From assembly GCA_003538135.1 (NCBI GenBank), contig DPOR01000005.1, positions 3,424 to 67,423 of the forward strand: a stretch of 64,000 nucleotides of DNA, given 5' to 3'. Shown here one piece after another: positions 47,075 through 56,721 of this stretch. Made by a program: the position numbers and the translations under genes. The notes beneath the pieces were generated by a model. That model saw only the letters and a list, made by a program, of their open reading frames with translations, ran no database searches and had not been told where the DNA came from. The stretch's first letter is position 1. Every line of letters starts with the position of its first letter. The stretch comes from Oscillospiraceae bacterium. Its GTDB lineage: Bacteria; Bacillota; Clostridia; Oscillospirales; Acutalibacteraceae.

Positions 47075-49621
47075 TTAAAGTTCATACTCACCTGCTCCGA
47101 CGGTCTGTTTTCTTCCGTCGGGCAGAAGAATATCGGCTTTGCAGTTCGACGGGACGGATATTTTATATTTATATCCCCCGTCCGTCTTATCCCAGCGCAC
47201 GGAGATTTTTCCGTATACGCTGTCGTAGCTCGCCTCGGCGAACTCGAAATGCCCGCCCGGGCGCGGGGCTATAGTGAATCGGTTTTCTCCGGCGACATTT
47301 ATTCCGCACATCGTGCCGAACAGCCACTCGCAAACCGCACCCTTTGAATAGTGGTTGAGCGAGGCAATGCCGCCCTGTGCCGCAGTGCCCTCCCACGACT
47401 CCCAGACGGTGTTTGCGCCGTTTTTGGACATAAACAGCCAGCCGGGCATCTGCTCGTTTTCGAGTAAGCGGTAGGCGTATTCAATATCGATATCCGCCAA
47501 AACGCTCAGTATCAGCGGCGTCGAGAGAAATCCCGTGCCGAGCCTCCACGAGTAGTTGTCGAGGGCTTTTATGAGCCGCTTTTTCGCATATTCCGTCTGC
47601 TTTTCGTCGAGCAGACCGATATAAAGCGGGCGAACAAGCTTCGCCTGGCGGTCGGTGTCTATTGAAAACTTCTTCGTCGAGACGAGCGCGCTGTAGCCCT
47701 TTCTCGCCCTCGCCGCATTCTTTTCGCAGAGCTTTCTGTCGTCGTCTTTTCCCAAAATGCGGGCGATATCCGCCATCGCCTCGAGCATGAACACTATGTA
47801 AGCCGTCGTCTCCTCCGGGTTCGGATTGACAAAATCTTTAAATTCAAGAGTCCTGACATCTGCGGGCTCCGCCCATTCGCCGTAGGACTGGCGGTAGTTT
47901 GAAATGTTGCGGAAATTTTTCAGCCCGACGCCCGTCGGCAGGGCGGTAGGATACCACTTTCCGAGAGTCTTTATTTTATATTCCGCGAAGGCGCGCATAT
48001 TCGGATAGAAGCGTTCGAGAATTTTTCTGTCGCCGTACTGCTTATAGAGCCTGTACGGTATGAACACGCCCGCATCCGACCAGCCTGCCGAGCCGTCCAT
48101 GAAGGTCATATAGAAGTCCACGCCGCCGCGCGGGGATATCTGGCGGAAGTTTCCGTTTTTGAGCTGCTCGTCGCACATATCGCGCACGTACTTTTCCGCA
48201 AACGGGGCGTAGTCGAAAAGATAGCTCGCGGTTTTGCAGAATATCTGTGCGTCGCCCGACCAGCCGTGGCGCTCTCGGGTCGGGCAGTCGGTGGGCAGGT
48301 CGGTCGAGTTGCCCTTTGCCGACCACTTTGTCACCTCGACGAATTTGTTCAGCAGCTCGTTTGAGCTGTTGAAGAATCCCGTCTCTTCCATGTCCGAATA
48401 GACGGCTATGGCGGTGAAGTCCTCCGGGCGGACGGTCACATCCGTCTCGACGCTTATATACTGAAAGCCGAATATCGCAAACTTGGTCTTGTAGCGGTTA
48501 ACTCCCTCTTTGCAGATGTATTCGACTCTCTGCAGAGGCGTTGTCTTATGCTTGTTCTTGCACTGTATGTTTTCGAGCGTCAGCTCGCCGTCACGCAGCA
48601 GCTCGCCGAACTCGAGAATAATTTTCTGTCCCTTGCGGGCGGTTACCTCAAACTCGGCATAGCCCGCTATATTCTGCCCGAAGTCGAGCAGCTTTTTCCC
48701 GCTCGGGGTGACGGACAGAGTGGGCTTGAAGCGTTCCTTTTCGGCTATCGGGAAATTGTTTGACGCGCTCGGCAAAACCTTGCAGACGGTCTCTTTCGCA
48801 TGATTTTTATATGACGGGATATTATTTGCGTTGACCCGCTCGCCGTCCTTGTTGTCCGCAAAGCGTATGGCGCCGTCGTTGCTCCAGAGCCACGAGCCGT
48901 CGGATATGACGGTCTGCGCCGTGCCGTCGGTATATTTTATCTCAAGCTGAGCGAGCAGTTTAGTCTCGGTGCCGTACTGATTTTTGAGTCCCCATGCGCC
49001 TACGCTGCCCCTGTACCAGCCGTCGGCAAGCTCGGCGCAGAGCACGTTGCTCCCCTCATGCAGAAGTGCGGTCACATCGTAGGTCTGATACTGTATGCGC
49101 TTTCTGTATTCCGTAATTCCGGGGGCTAAGGGCATGGTGAAGTCCGTACCGTTTAGCCCGGCCGAATATATTCCGCAGGCGGTCATATAGAGACGCGCCG
49201 AGAGCACGGGCTTTTTGCACTCGATCTCCTTTTTGAAGCAGTCAACCGGGTAGCGCTGCTTTTTGTTGACGCTGTAATTCCCGGTTATCCACTTTGCACG
49301 CCAATCCGAGGCGTTTCTTAAACCTATCTCGAAGAACGCGGGCTCGCTCCAATCGCCCTCTGCGCCGTTTTCGTCCCAGAGCTTTACCTTCCATTCCACT
49401 CTCAGGCGCGACGGCGTATCCAACGGATACGGGATAAAGGCCATCTGCGGCGATTCGACCTTGCCGCTGTCCCAAAGTGTGTTGCCGCGCGTGTCGCAGG
49501 CGACTATTCTGTATGCGCTCTGAGCTTTTCCGCCCTCGCAGTTCCACATGAAGCGCGGGTTTTCGAAGTCAATGCCCAGAGGGTTTTTGAGATATTCTGT
49601 TTTAAGCTTCGTTGCTCTCAT
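47075..49621 (-). CDS. GH78 alpha-L-rhamnosidase
   Basis: 848 residues. N-terminal Bac_rhamnosid-type module with an Fn3-like opening (NPRFMWNCEGGKAQSAYRIVACD), then GIYSAGLNGTDFTMPLAPG and DFGQNIAGY, and the (alpha/alpha)6 barrel with PTDCPTRERHGWSGDAQIF. No signal peptide. The start overlaps the end of the GPH symporter gene by 20 bp and a lipoprotein gene follows after 12 bp, so importer, hydrolase and lipoprotein form one operon. Probably cleaves imported rhamnosides in the cytoplasm. Confidence 0.93.
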   Translation of the reverse strand: MRATKLKTEYLKNPLGIDFENPRFMWNCEGGKAQSAYRIVACDTRGNTLWDSGKVESPQMAFIPYPLDTPSRLRVEWKVKLWDENGAEGDWSEPAFFEIGLRNASDWRAKWITGNYSVNKKQRYPVDCFKKEIECKKPVLSARLYMTACGIYSAGLNGTDFTMPLAPGITEYRKRIQYQTYDVTALLHEGSNVLCAELADGWYRGSVGAWGLKNQYGTETKLLAQLEIKYTDGTAQTVISDGSWLWSNDGAIRFADNKDGERVNANNIPSYKNHAKETVCKVLPSASNNFPIAEKERFKPTLSVTPSGKKLLDFGQNIAGYAEFEVTARKGQKIILEFGELLRDGELTLENIQCKNKHKTTPLQRVEYICKEGVNRYKTKFAIFGFQYISVETDVTVRPEDFTAIAVYSDMEETGFFNSSNELLNKFVEVTKWSAKGNSTDLPTDCPTRERHGWSGDAQIFCKTASYLFDYAPFAEKYVRDMCDEQLKNGNFRQISPRGGVDFYMTFMDGSAGWSDAGVFIPYRLYKQYGDRKILERFYPNMRAFAEYKIKTLGKWYPTALPTGVGLKNFRNISNYRQSYGEWAEPADVRTLEFKDFVNPNPEETTAYIVFMLEAMADIARILGKDDDRKLCEKNAARARKGYSALVSTKKFSIDTDRQAKLVRPLYIGLLDEKQTEYAKKRLIKALDNYSWRLGTGFLSTPLILSVLADIDIEYAYRLLENEQMPGWLFMSKNGANTVWESWEGTAAQGGIASLNHYSKGAVCEWLFGTMCGINVAGENRFTIAPRPGGHFEFAEASYDSVYGKISVRWDKTDGGYKYKISVPSNCKADILLPDGRKQTVGAGEYEL

Positions 49622-51074
49622 CTGTCGTCTCCCCGTTTCTCTGCTTTATTTCCTCCTGCTCCTTGGCTATGTTCTTTTCGACATTCAAGAACAGCAGAAG
49701 TATTGCGAGCACAACGCCCGTTATCGTCTCAAGTCCTACAAATGTAAAGGTTATGGCGCTCTTTACGCTGTCCGACTGCACGGCGATGAGCTTACCCGCC
49801 GCATCGAGATAGGGCGCGACATAGCCGGATTTCGAGAGAATAAGATTGAATACACCCGTGCAAATTCCGACGCTCGCGACGGCAATGGTGTTATATATCG
49901 ACATCGCTATTCCGTCGCACCTGAAGTTGTGCTTCCACTCGATATGGTCGAGTACGTCCGCAAACAGCGCCATGAACACATAGGAGCACGGCAGACCGCC
50001 GATATTCTTTATAAACTGACCTATGAGGACTATCACCATATTTGTCGGCGCCAGCCAGCATATCGCCGAGCCTACGGCGTATAACACGAAGCCTATAGCC
50101 GTAATATTACGCTTGCCGAATTTTTTGGCGAGCGGCCAGACCGCAAAGATGCCGATGCCCATCGGTATGCCGCCGATAACGGAGAGCATGGTCTGCGTCT
50201 TTCCGTCGTTATATGTACCGAGGACATAGTTCGAGAAATAGACGAGCGAGATGTTCTTGATAGTAGAGCCGACAGTATAGATAAGAAAATATATAAAGGT
50301 TATCAGCATATATTTGTCGCTGAATATTGCCTTTAGCTGGGTTTTCATCGCAACGCTCGGTTTCTCCTGCTCGCCGCCCTCAAGGGTTATGCGCTCCTTT
50401 GTGAAGTAATACTCCATGAGCGTCAGCGGCAGGGCTATGCACGAGAGGATGCTCATCGTTGTTATCCACTTCGACCTGTCAACGCCGAGCTGGGGCATAA
50501 TGAGCATGGGGAAGATGAGCGCGACGATTATGCCGCTCATCATAATGGTCGAAACCTGATTGAAAACCGAGAGAACTCCGCGCTGCTCGGTATTTCTCGT
50601 CGAGAGCGGAACCATGAGGTTGTGGCTCATGTTATATATCGTATAGGCGAACGAATAGAAGAGGTTATATGAGAGCATGACCCATATCACCTGCACCGTC
50701 TGATTGCCCGTGGGCACGGTGAAGAGCAGTATGCCCGTCACGGCGACGAGCGGCGCGGAGAGCAGCAGCCACGGACGTGCCTTGCCCTGCTTTGTGTGCG
50801 TGCGGTCGATGATATAGCCCATAACTATATTCGTTATGGCGTCGATTATCTTCGACACTATCGGGAACACCGCGAGAAATGCGCCGCCCCAAACGGTGGT
50901 CAGGTTCAAAACGTCCGTGTAGTAGACGTTCAGATATGTAGCGAGCACGGCGTTCAGCAGCAGTGCACCGGACGGGCCGAGTAGATAGCCCAGCCACTTT
51001 TCCTTCGCCGTTACCTCGGGCGAGGTCAGGCGCGAATCGAGCGCCCGCTTTTCGAAGATTTTTGCTTTTGACAT
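49602..51074 (-). CDS. GPH-family (MelB-like) glycoside:cation symporter
   Basis: 490 residues with twelve membrane helices. The family motif is seen in DAITNIVMGYIIDRTHTKQGKARPWLL (cation-site Asp and the Gly-Asp-Arg/Lys loop), and GIMP-like NMSHNLMVPLST follows. Members import oligosaccharides or glycosides with Na+ or H+. First gene of the rhamnosidase operon, so rhamnosylated compounds are the likely cargo. Divergent from a TetR regulator gene. Confidence 0.9.
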   Translation of the reverse strand: MSKAKIFEKRALDSRLTSPEVTAKEKWLGYLLGPSGALLLNAVLATYLNVYYTDVLNLTTVWGGAFLAVFPIVSKIIDAITNIVMGYIIDRTHTKQGKARPWLLLSAPLVAVTGILLFTVPTGNQTVQVIWVMLSYNLFYSFAYTIYNMSHNLMVPLSTRNTEQRGVLSVFNQVSTIMMSGIIVALIFPMLIMPQLGVDRSKWITTMSILSCIALPLTLMEYYFTKERITLEGGEQEKPSVAMKTQLKAIFSDKYMLITFIYFLIYTVGSTIKNISLVYFSNYVLGTYNDGKTQTMLSVIGGIPMGIGIFAVWPLAKKFGKRNITAIGFVLYAVGSAICWLAPTNMVIVLIGQFIKNIGGLPCSYVFMALFADVLDHIEWKHNFRCDGIAMSIYNTIAVASVGICTGVFNLILSKSGYVAPYLDAAGKLIAVQSDSVKSAITFTFVGLETITGVVLAILLLFLNVEKNIAKEQEEIKQRNGETTDESNEA

Positions 51075-51181
51075 TTCTAAGAACTCCTTTATCCTTTTGT
51101 CTCATAAATTTGAAAATATTTTCAGCCGTTCTGCGGCTTATGCGCTTTTTTGCGGTTTCTCCCGCTCGAATGCGGAGATAT

Positions 51182-51218
51182 GCCGCGCCGGAGACCGACC
51201 CCGCAGGGTCGGCGCGGC
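51182..51218 (-). other. GC-rich stem-loop in the symporter leader
   Basis: GCCGCGCC...GGCGCGGC outer and CCGACCC...GGGTCGG inner arms around CGCA. On the transcribed - strand the T run lies on the entry side, so it is not a standard terminator; it could be a translational or stability element. Confidence 0.5.
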
Positions 51219-51388
51219 AAAAAAATTAAAAGGGCTGTATAAAAATGTTTGTGTGCAGATTATTCTGCGGTTCGGGCGCGCCCGAGTTTCCGTCTGAAGG
51301 TTTTCGGGGCGCGCCGTTTTCCGCGGGTAACAGAAGTGCCGAAGACGAAAGTCGCCTTGACATTTGGAAGATTTCATATTACACTATT

Positions 51389-51417
51389 ATTATAGCTACA
51401 TGATGTTGGATTAACAA
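51389..51417 (-). promoter_or_regulatory. Promoter of the symporter-rhamnosidase-lipoprotein operon
   Basis: Leftward TTGTTA (51412-51417), 17-bp spacer, TATAAT (51389-51394). The -35 box is part of the left arm of the inverted repeat at 51410-51434. Confidence 0.65.
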
Positions 51418-51434
51418 TCATCAGTTTTGTTAAT
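51410..51434. promoter_or_regulatory. Candidate TetR operator
   Basis: ATTAACAA and TTGTTAAT perfect 8-bp arms with a 9-bp spacer, lying between the divergent genes and covering the symporter -35 box. Binding by the adjacent TetR protein would repress the rhamnoside operon. Confidence 0.65.
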
Positions 51435-51481
51435 AACGGCTATGAAACCGACAAAATTCACCGAAAGTGACGGTATAAAAT

Positions 51482-52060
51482 ATGAACACAAAAAATAATC
51501 AGCGCACAAGACTTTCAAAAATTTTGCTCAAAAACGCTCTGATGGATCTTTTGAGCGAAAAGGGCTCGGTGACTAAAATTTCCGTAAGGGAGCTTTGCGA
51601 GCGCGCCGACCTCAACCGCTCGACGTTTTATGCCCACTACTCCGAGCCGAAGGAGCTGCTCGAGGAGGTGGAGGCGGAGCTGCTCGACGCAACGCGGGAG
51701 CACCTCCAAAAGATAGGCGCGGAAAATGATATCGGCGCGCACAGATATCTGCTCTCGTTTTTGATTTATATCAAAGAAAACGACAAGCCGTTTCGTACCC
51801 TGCTCATCGACGCGGGCGACCCGGAGTTTCGCTCGAAATTCATGCAACAGTCGATAATTCAATTCGTAGAGAACCTTGATATTGCATTTCCTAAGGAGCA
51901 GGAGCAGTATATCTACTCCTACATCTTGAACGGCAGCACGGGCGTTATAATCCAGTGGATGCGCTCGGACTACAGCATAGACGAAAACGCACTTGTCGAC
52001 CTGCTGTTTTTCATAAATCAGAGCGCTCTCGTAAATCTTGCCACAAAAAAGAATTTATGA
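51482..52060 (+). CDS. TetR-family regulator
   Basis: 192 residues. N-terminal helix-turn-helix KISVRELCERADLNRSTFYAHYSEPKELLEEVE (33-65) is the TetR_N signature with a TetR_C-like helical ligand domain after it. No Shine-Dalgarno is visible; TATAAAAT ends directly before the ATG, so translation may be leaderless or weak. Divergent from the rhamnoside importer operon, which it probably represses in the absence of ligand. Confidence 0.88.
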   Translation: MNTKNNQRTRLSKILLKNALMDLLSEKGSVTKISVRELCERADLNRSTFYAHYSEPKELLEEVEAELLDATREHLQKIGAENDIGAHRYLLSFLIYIKENDKPFRTLLIDAGDPEFRSKFMQQSIIQFVENLDIAFPKEQEQYIYSYILNGSTGVIIQWMRSDYSIDENALVDLLFFINQSALVNLATKKNL

Positions 52061-52124
52061 TTGAAAACATAGTAAATCGGCAGTATAATACTCCGTAAAT
52101 AAGCAAAGCAGGGAGACGGTTAAA

Positions 52125-52718
52125 ATGAGGAAAAGCAATATCACAAGAGACGAGGCGTTTGAGCTTCTGAAAAAATACAACAACGACCCCTTTCACATCC
52201 GCCATGCGCTGACCGTCGAGGGCGTTATGCGTTGGTACGCGAAAGAGCTCGGCTATGCGGACGAGGAGGAATACTGGGCTATAGTCGGACTCCTGCACGA
52301 TATAGACTTTGAGCTCTATCCCGAGGAGCACTGCAAAAAGGCGCCCGAGCTGCTCAAGGCGGGCGGAGTCGGCGATGACATGATATATTCCGTCTGCTCC
52401 CACGGCTGCGGTATCTGCGTTGACATCGAGCCGGTTCACGAGATGGAGAAGGTGCTCTTTGCGGCGGACGAGCTGACGGGGCTTATCTGGTCGGCGGCAC
52501 TGATGCGCCCGTCAAAGAGCGTCATGGATATGGAGGTCTCGAGCCTCAAAAAGAAGTTCAAGGACAAAAAGTTCGCCGCGGGCTGCTCGCGCGACATTAT
52601 CCGCACGGGCGCGGAGAGGCTCGGCTGGGAGCTCGACAGGCTCTTCGAGCAAACGATACTCGCCATGCGCTCCTGCGAGAGCGACATAAACAGCTTTATG
52701 GAAACCTATCAGTCATAA
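52125..52718 (+). CDS. HD-domain phosphohydrolase
   Basis: 197 residues. HIRHALTVEGVM supplies the first His, GLLHDIDFELYPEEHCKKAPELL the HD pair and the next His, and ADELTGLIWSAALMR a later Asp, as in HDIG-type hydrolases. CAGGGAGACGG precedes the ATG. It probably hydrolyses a nucleotide or a phosphate ester. Follows the TetR gene by 64 bp. Confidence 0.85.
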   Translation: MRKSNITRDEAFELLKKYNNDPFHIRHALTVEGVMRWYAKELGYADEEEYWAIVGLLHDIDFELYPEEHCKKAPELLKAGGVGDDMIYSVCSHGCGICVDIEPVHEMEKVLFAADELTGLIWSAALMRPSKSVMDMEVSSLKKKFKDKKFAAGCSRDIIRTGAERLGWELDRLFEQTILAMRSCESDINSFMETYQS

Positions 52719-52731
52719 ATAAAAACGGAAA

Positions 52732-52772
52732 TCCCCCGGAGCGCATAACACTGCTCTCCGGGGGACATTTTT
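52732..52772 (+). terminator. Terminator after the HD-domain gene
   Basis: CCCCCGGAG and CTCCGGGGG arms, then ACA and five T. Confidence 0.85.
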
Positions 52773-52778
52773 AATTTA

Positions 52779-53354
52779 TCAGAGCTCGCGCTCTATTTTT
52801 TCGCGTGTCTCTTTGAGTATGGCGTCGGGGTCGCTGCCGAGAATATCGAGCCCCTCCGCGCTGAAAAAGCTGAACTTTTCAATGCCGAAAAACGACTTTG
52901 TTACGGTCTTTACATATTCGAATCCGAAGTCGCTGTCTCCGATATAGCCGCCGGCGGTGGTTATATATATCAGCTTTTTTGCCCTGCAATAGCTTATCGG
53001 AACTCCGTCGCTGCCGTACAAAAACGTGAGCCCGCCGACGCACAGGGATTCTATGTATATCTTCAGAATCGACGGGAAGCTGTAATCCCAAAACGGCGCG
53101 GCGACAACAACCGTGTCGCAGGCGGCGAACTGCTTGGCGCAGTCATAGACCGGGTCGGAGAAGTCGTTTTTCTCCGCGCTCTCTATGCGCTTGGCAAGCC
53201 CCGCCGCGTCGAGCGGCTTCTGATTTGCCTCGGTAAGGCAGATTTCCTCTATATCGCCGTCAAGACGGTTGAGCGCCGCCTTTGCGAGCGCAAGGGTGCG
53301 CGACTCTTTCTCCCCGCGCACGCAGGCGTTGACAAAAAGTATCTTCTCTTTCAT
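52779..53354 (-). CDS. Flavodoxin-fold NAD(P)H oxidoreductase (azoreductase/MdaB-like)
   Basis: 191 residues. KILFVNACVRGEKESRTLALAKAALNRL is the FMN-phosphate loop after strand one; VVVAAPFWDYSFPSILKIYIE and ITTAGGYIG are the flavin-contacting loops of AcpD/MdaB-type quinone or azo reductases. GGAGG supports the start at 53354. It lies 14 bp after a GH78 gene in one operon; reduction of an aglycone (for example a flavonoid) released by the rhamnosidase is a possible link. Confidence 0.85.
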   Translation of the reverse strand: MKEKILFVNACVRGEKESRTLALAKAALNRLDGDIEEICLTEANQKPLDAAGLAKRIESAEKNDFSDPVYDCAKQFAACDTVVVAAPFWDYSFPSILKIYIESLCVGGLTFLYGSDGVPISYCRAKKLIYITTAGGYIGDSDFGFEYVKTVTKSFFGIEKFSFFSAEGLDILGSDPDAILKETREKIEREL

Positions 53355-53368
53355 TTTTCCTCCTGTTT

Positions 53369-55672
53369 TCACTCTCTGATTATTTTAAACGTTCCGCCGT
53401 AAAGCTCTTCAAGGCTGCCGCGCCCGTCCTCGAACGCGTAGCCGTCGGGCAGCCTTATACGCCCGTGAACGCCTTTGTCCGCAGATATATTAAGGGTTAT
53501 ACCCTCGTTCGTTCTGCACCATTTTACGCTCACCCTGCCGCCGACCGTCTCATACGAAGCCTCGGCGCTGTCGAGCTTTTCAATAAACACCGGCGATATT
53601 TCGACCTCGGACGGGTCGGTCAGGAAAGGATTCACTCGTATGCCGCCGATATATTCGATGAACCATGCGGAAATGTCGCCGTACATATGGTGATTCTGCG
53701 AATTGGGGGTGTCCTCCTCGCGCAGGAAATCCTCCGGCAATGCCGTAAGTCCGCGCTCGACGAAGTTTCCGTAGGACGGATAGTCCGGGCGGGTTATCAG
53801 CTTAAACGCGAGATCGGGTTCGCCGAAATCCGAGAGCACCCTGAACAGAACGCGCATACCGAGTATGCCGGCGTCAACGTGGTCGTCGCGCCGTTTGATT
53901 ATCTCAAGAAGCTTTTTGAACGCCGCCGTTTTTTCGCCGGGGGTGAACACGTCGTAATATATCGCCATTGCCTGCGAGGTCTGGCAGGAGCCCGCGGCAG
54001 TCATGGTGCCGAAGTCTGTTAAGTGTCGCCTGACGGCGGTTCTCAGCTCATCATAGAGCTTTTCGCAGAAGTCGCGCTCGAGCGAAAGTCCGAGCTCCGA
54101 AAAAATATAGACGGCCTTTTTGAGTATACTCATGCAGGTGACGCTGTCCGTAAACTCGAGCGGTGATTTCACGCTCGTCACCGGGCACCAGTCGCCGAGT
54201 CCTATTGCAACAAGCCCGCGTTCGTCGCGTCGGCGTGAGATATACTCGCAGTAGCGGAATATCGCCGTCGCGTTTTCTTCGATTATCTTTCTGTCGCCGC
54301 GCAAGACATAGCAGAAATAGGGAATGTATGTCAGCGCCGCATCCCAAGCGGGTCCGTTGCCCCACTCAAAGCCCCAGCCGCCGGTCGGCACTATGCCGGG
54401 CAAAGCCCCGTCCGCACGCTGAGCGGCACGGATGTTGCGAAGCCACTCGCGGTAGCTGTTGACAGCATCGAGATTCATCAGTATATGCTCGGCAGAGAGA
54501 GCGGCGTCGCCCGTCCAGCCGTTTTTTTCGCGGTGCGGGCAATCGGTCGGGAAATAATAAAAATTCGAGAGATCCGAGTTTCTCGTCATCGCCTGCAGCT
54601 TGTTTGTCGTCTCGTCGGAGCAGCGAAACGAGCCTATCTCGCAAAGAGCCGAATTCTGCACGATAAAAGTCAGCAGCTCCTCGGTCGCCTCCTCCTCGGT
54701 TATACCGAGCACCACGCAGTATCTGAAGCCGTGATAAGTGAACACAGGCTCAAAAACTTCCTCGCCCTCGCCTTTGAGAATATACACGTCGCGCTGGGAA
54801 TATCCCTCGGGATAAAAGCAGATGTTGCTCGTATCGGGTTCACCGTCGGGCGCGATATATTCGCCGAACTGCAAATCGATTTGCCGTCCGCGCTCGCCGC
54901 TTATCCTGAGCCTTACGGTACCCGCCGAGTTCACGCCGAAGTCATATAAAAAACCGTCGCGCTCGTCGCTCGCTACTTTTTTCGCCTCTTTGACAACATC
55001 GCCGCGGGAAATATATTCCTTGAGCCTGCATTTTCTTATCAGAATCGGCTTTATCTCGCGCACGGGCGCTATCGGCTCCGCCTCGCACAGGCGCCTTTCG
55101 CCGCGCGGCGTCTCCGCCGCAAGAGCGTTTTTCCAAGTGCTGTCATCAAACTCGGGCGTTGACCAGCCGGGAATTTCAAGGCGGGCGTCGTAGTAGCAGC
55201 CGCAGCGCAGGTCGTCAAAAATAATCGGTGACGGCGCGGTTCTGACCGAACCGTCCGCCTCGAAGGTATCGGTTCTGCCGTCGGGGTATTCAACTGAGAC
55301 GCAGAAAGCCGTGCGCGGAGCACCCCTGAACGCGGCTATATCGAAATCCCAGATCTGACCGCCCGGCGCGTTCTGCATACCGTTGCCGAGCAGTATGCCA
55401 AGAACATTTTTCCCCGGCACAAGAGCCTGCGTTATGTCGTATTCGTCGTAGTAAACAATATCGTCCGGGTTCGAGATATACGGGGCAAGAATACCCTTGG
55501 TAATCCGCCGCCCGTTAACATAAAGCTCATAAAATCCAAGACCCGTCAGAGTAATTATGCTTTTTTTGATTTCGCCGTCTGTTTCAAAGGTCTTTCGGAA
55601 ATACGGCGCGGGGACATGGAAAGTATAGTCGGTGTATTCATAGCCTGCACAGATAAACTTTTCAGAAAACAT
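53369..55672 (-). CDS. GH78 alpha-L-rhamnosidase
   Basis: 767 residues. GFYELYVNGRRITKGILAPY at the N-terminal sandwich, FGVNSAGTVRLRISG in place of the usual DFGQN-type turn, and the catalytic barrel with PTDCPHREKNGWTGDAALS. The start at 55672 follows AAGGGG; the frame extends upstream without a better site. No signal peptide. Operon order is ADP-ribosylglycohydrolase, this gene, oxidoreductase. Less similar to the other two GH78 proteins than they are to each other, judged by motif variation. Confidence 0.9.
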   Translation of the reverse strand: MFSEKFICAGYEYTDYTFHVPAPYFRKTFETDGEIKKSIITLTGLGFYELYVNGRRITKGILAPYISNPDDIVYYDEYDITQALVPGKNVLGILLGNGMQNAPGGQIWDFDIAAFRGAPRTAFCVSVEYPDGRTDTFEADGSVRTAPSPIIFDDLRCGCYYDARLEIPGWSTPEFDDSTWKNALAAETPRGERRLCEAEPIAPVREIKPILIRKCRLKEYISRGDVVKEAKKVASDERDGFLYDFGVNSAGTVRLRISGERGRQIDLQFGEYIAPDGEPDTSNICFYPEGYSQRDVYILKGEGEEVFEPVFTYHGFRYCVVLGITEEEATEELLTFIVQNSALCEIGSFRCSDETTNKLQAMTRNSDLSNFYYFPTDCPHREKNGWTGDAALSAEHILMNLDAVNSYREWLRNIRAAQRADGALPGIVPTGGWGFEWGNGPAWDAALTYIPYFCYVLRGDRKIIEENATAIFRYCEYISRRRDERGLVAIGLGDWCPVTSVKSPLEFTDSVTCMSILKKAVYIFSELGLSLERDFCEKLYDELRTAVRRHLTDFGTMTAAGSCQTSQAMAIYYDVFTPGEKTAAFKKLLEIIKRRDDHVDAGILGMRVLFRVLSDFGEPDLAFKLITRPDYPSYGNFVERGLTALPEDFLREEDTPNSQNHHMYGDISAWFIEYIGGIRVNPFLTDPSEVEISPVFIEKLDSAEASYETVGGRVSVKWCRTNEGITLNISADKGVHGRIRLPDGYAFEDGRGSLEELYGGTFKIIRE

Positions 55673-55735
55673 AACAACACCCCTTTGCGTTAATATCATA
55701 ATCAAAAAGCGGAAAAGCCGCAAGCGCGGACTGCT

Positions 55736-56599
55736 TTATTCTCCGCCGAACCGAGCGATATACCCGTCCCAGCGTCTCACTACGGCTCTCAGCGGCTCAT
55801 CCAGATAGGAATATGCCTTTTCCTTTATCCTATCCGGTATACCGTAGGCGGCCTCGGCCATGCTTCCCGTAATGGCCGCAACAGTATCGCTGTCTCCGCC
55901 GATAGATATCGCGTTTCTTATGGCGTCCTCAAAATCCGTGCTCTCCAAAAACGCTGTTATCGCCTGCGGCACGGAGCCCTGACAGCTAACGTCAAAGCGG
56001 TATGACGGGCGGATTTCGTCGAGCGTTTTGGAAAGGTCGTACCCGTATTCGCGCTCGATATGCTCCCTGATGAGCCTTTTGCACTCAGTCGGGTCATTAT
56101 TGACGGGTTGTTCGTTTTCGCCGTGACAGCCCCCGAAGTAATACCGGCACAGGAAAATCGCATCGGCTGTTGCCACTGCTCCCTTGACTCCCTCCGGGTG
56201 GTTATGCGTAACTTCGGCGGAAAGTCTCGCCAAATCCCTGCACCTGTCGGGCAGCTCCGCTTTACTCACACTATCGCATTCCGCTGCCCACGCGCACGGC
56301 GAGACGCGCATGGCCGAGCCGTTGCCGAAGCTCCCGTACGGAGCGCTGCCGTCCGAGAACAGCCACGCTCTGAATTTGCCGCCGTAACCGACATTCGGAT
56401 ACAGCCGCCCGTACTTTTTCATCGCTTTGATAAAATCTTCCCTTTTCCCGCCGTTCATAACGGCCTCAGCCACGGCACAGGTCATGACCGTGTCATCCGT
56501 AAACGAGCAGCGGCTGCCGAACAGCGGAAAGTCCTTCGTCTTGATATTCCTCCACTCATAAATCGAGCCCACGATATCGCCGACTATCGCTCCGAGCAT
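55736..56599 (-). CDS. ADP-ribosylglycohydrolase family protein
   Basis: 287 residues. GAIVGDIVGSIYEW (2-15), FTDDTVMT and IGGDSDTVAAITGSMAEA carry the Mg-binding Thr/Asp residues of DraG/ARH hydrolases, which remove ADP-ribose from proteins or small molecules. AAAGGGGGAA supports the start at 56599. First gene of the second rhamnosidase operon. No ADP-ribosyltransferase gene is visible here. Confidence 0.93.
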   Translation of the reverse strand: MLGAIVGDIVGSIYEWRNIKTKDFPLFGSRCSFTDDTVMTCAVAEAVMNGGKREDFIKAMKKYGRLYPNVGYGGKFRAWLFSDGSAPYGSFGNGSAMRVSPCAWAAECDSVSKAELPDRCRDLARLSAEVTHNHPEGVKGAVATADAIFLCRYYFGGCHGENEQPVNNDPTECKRLIREHIEREYGYDLSKTLDEIRPSYRFDVSCQGSVPQAITAFLESTDFEDAIRNAISIGGDSDTVAAITGSMAEAAYGIPDRIKEKAYSYLDEPLRAVVRRWDGYIARFGGE

Positions 56600-56721
56600 T
56601 CGTATTCCCCCTTTACTGTTGTGCAGCCGAAGCACCGCAGTTTGCGTGTCTTAGGTTCGTTTTGTCTCAATGCAATTATACAACAGATACTGCCGCTTTG
56701 CAACGGGGACGCAAGCGGTAT

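Larger units (their letters stand above)
51075..51481. other. Divergent regulatory region between symporter and TetR genes
   Basis: 407 bp. It holds the leftward promoter (51389-51417), the candidate operator (51410-51434), a 37-bp GC-rich hairpin (51182-51218) and further GGGCGCGCC-rich sequence that would form the 5' leader of the symporter transcript, about 310 nt long. No open frame of note. Confidence 0.55.
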
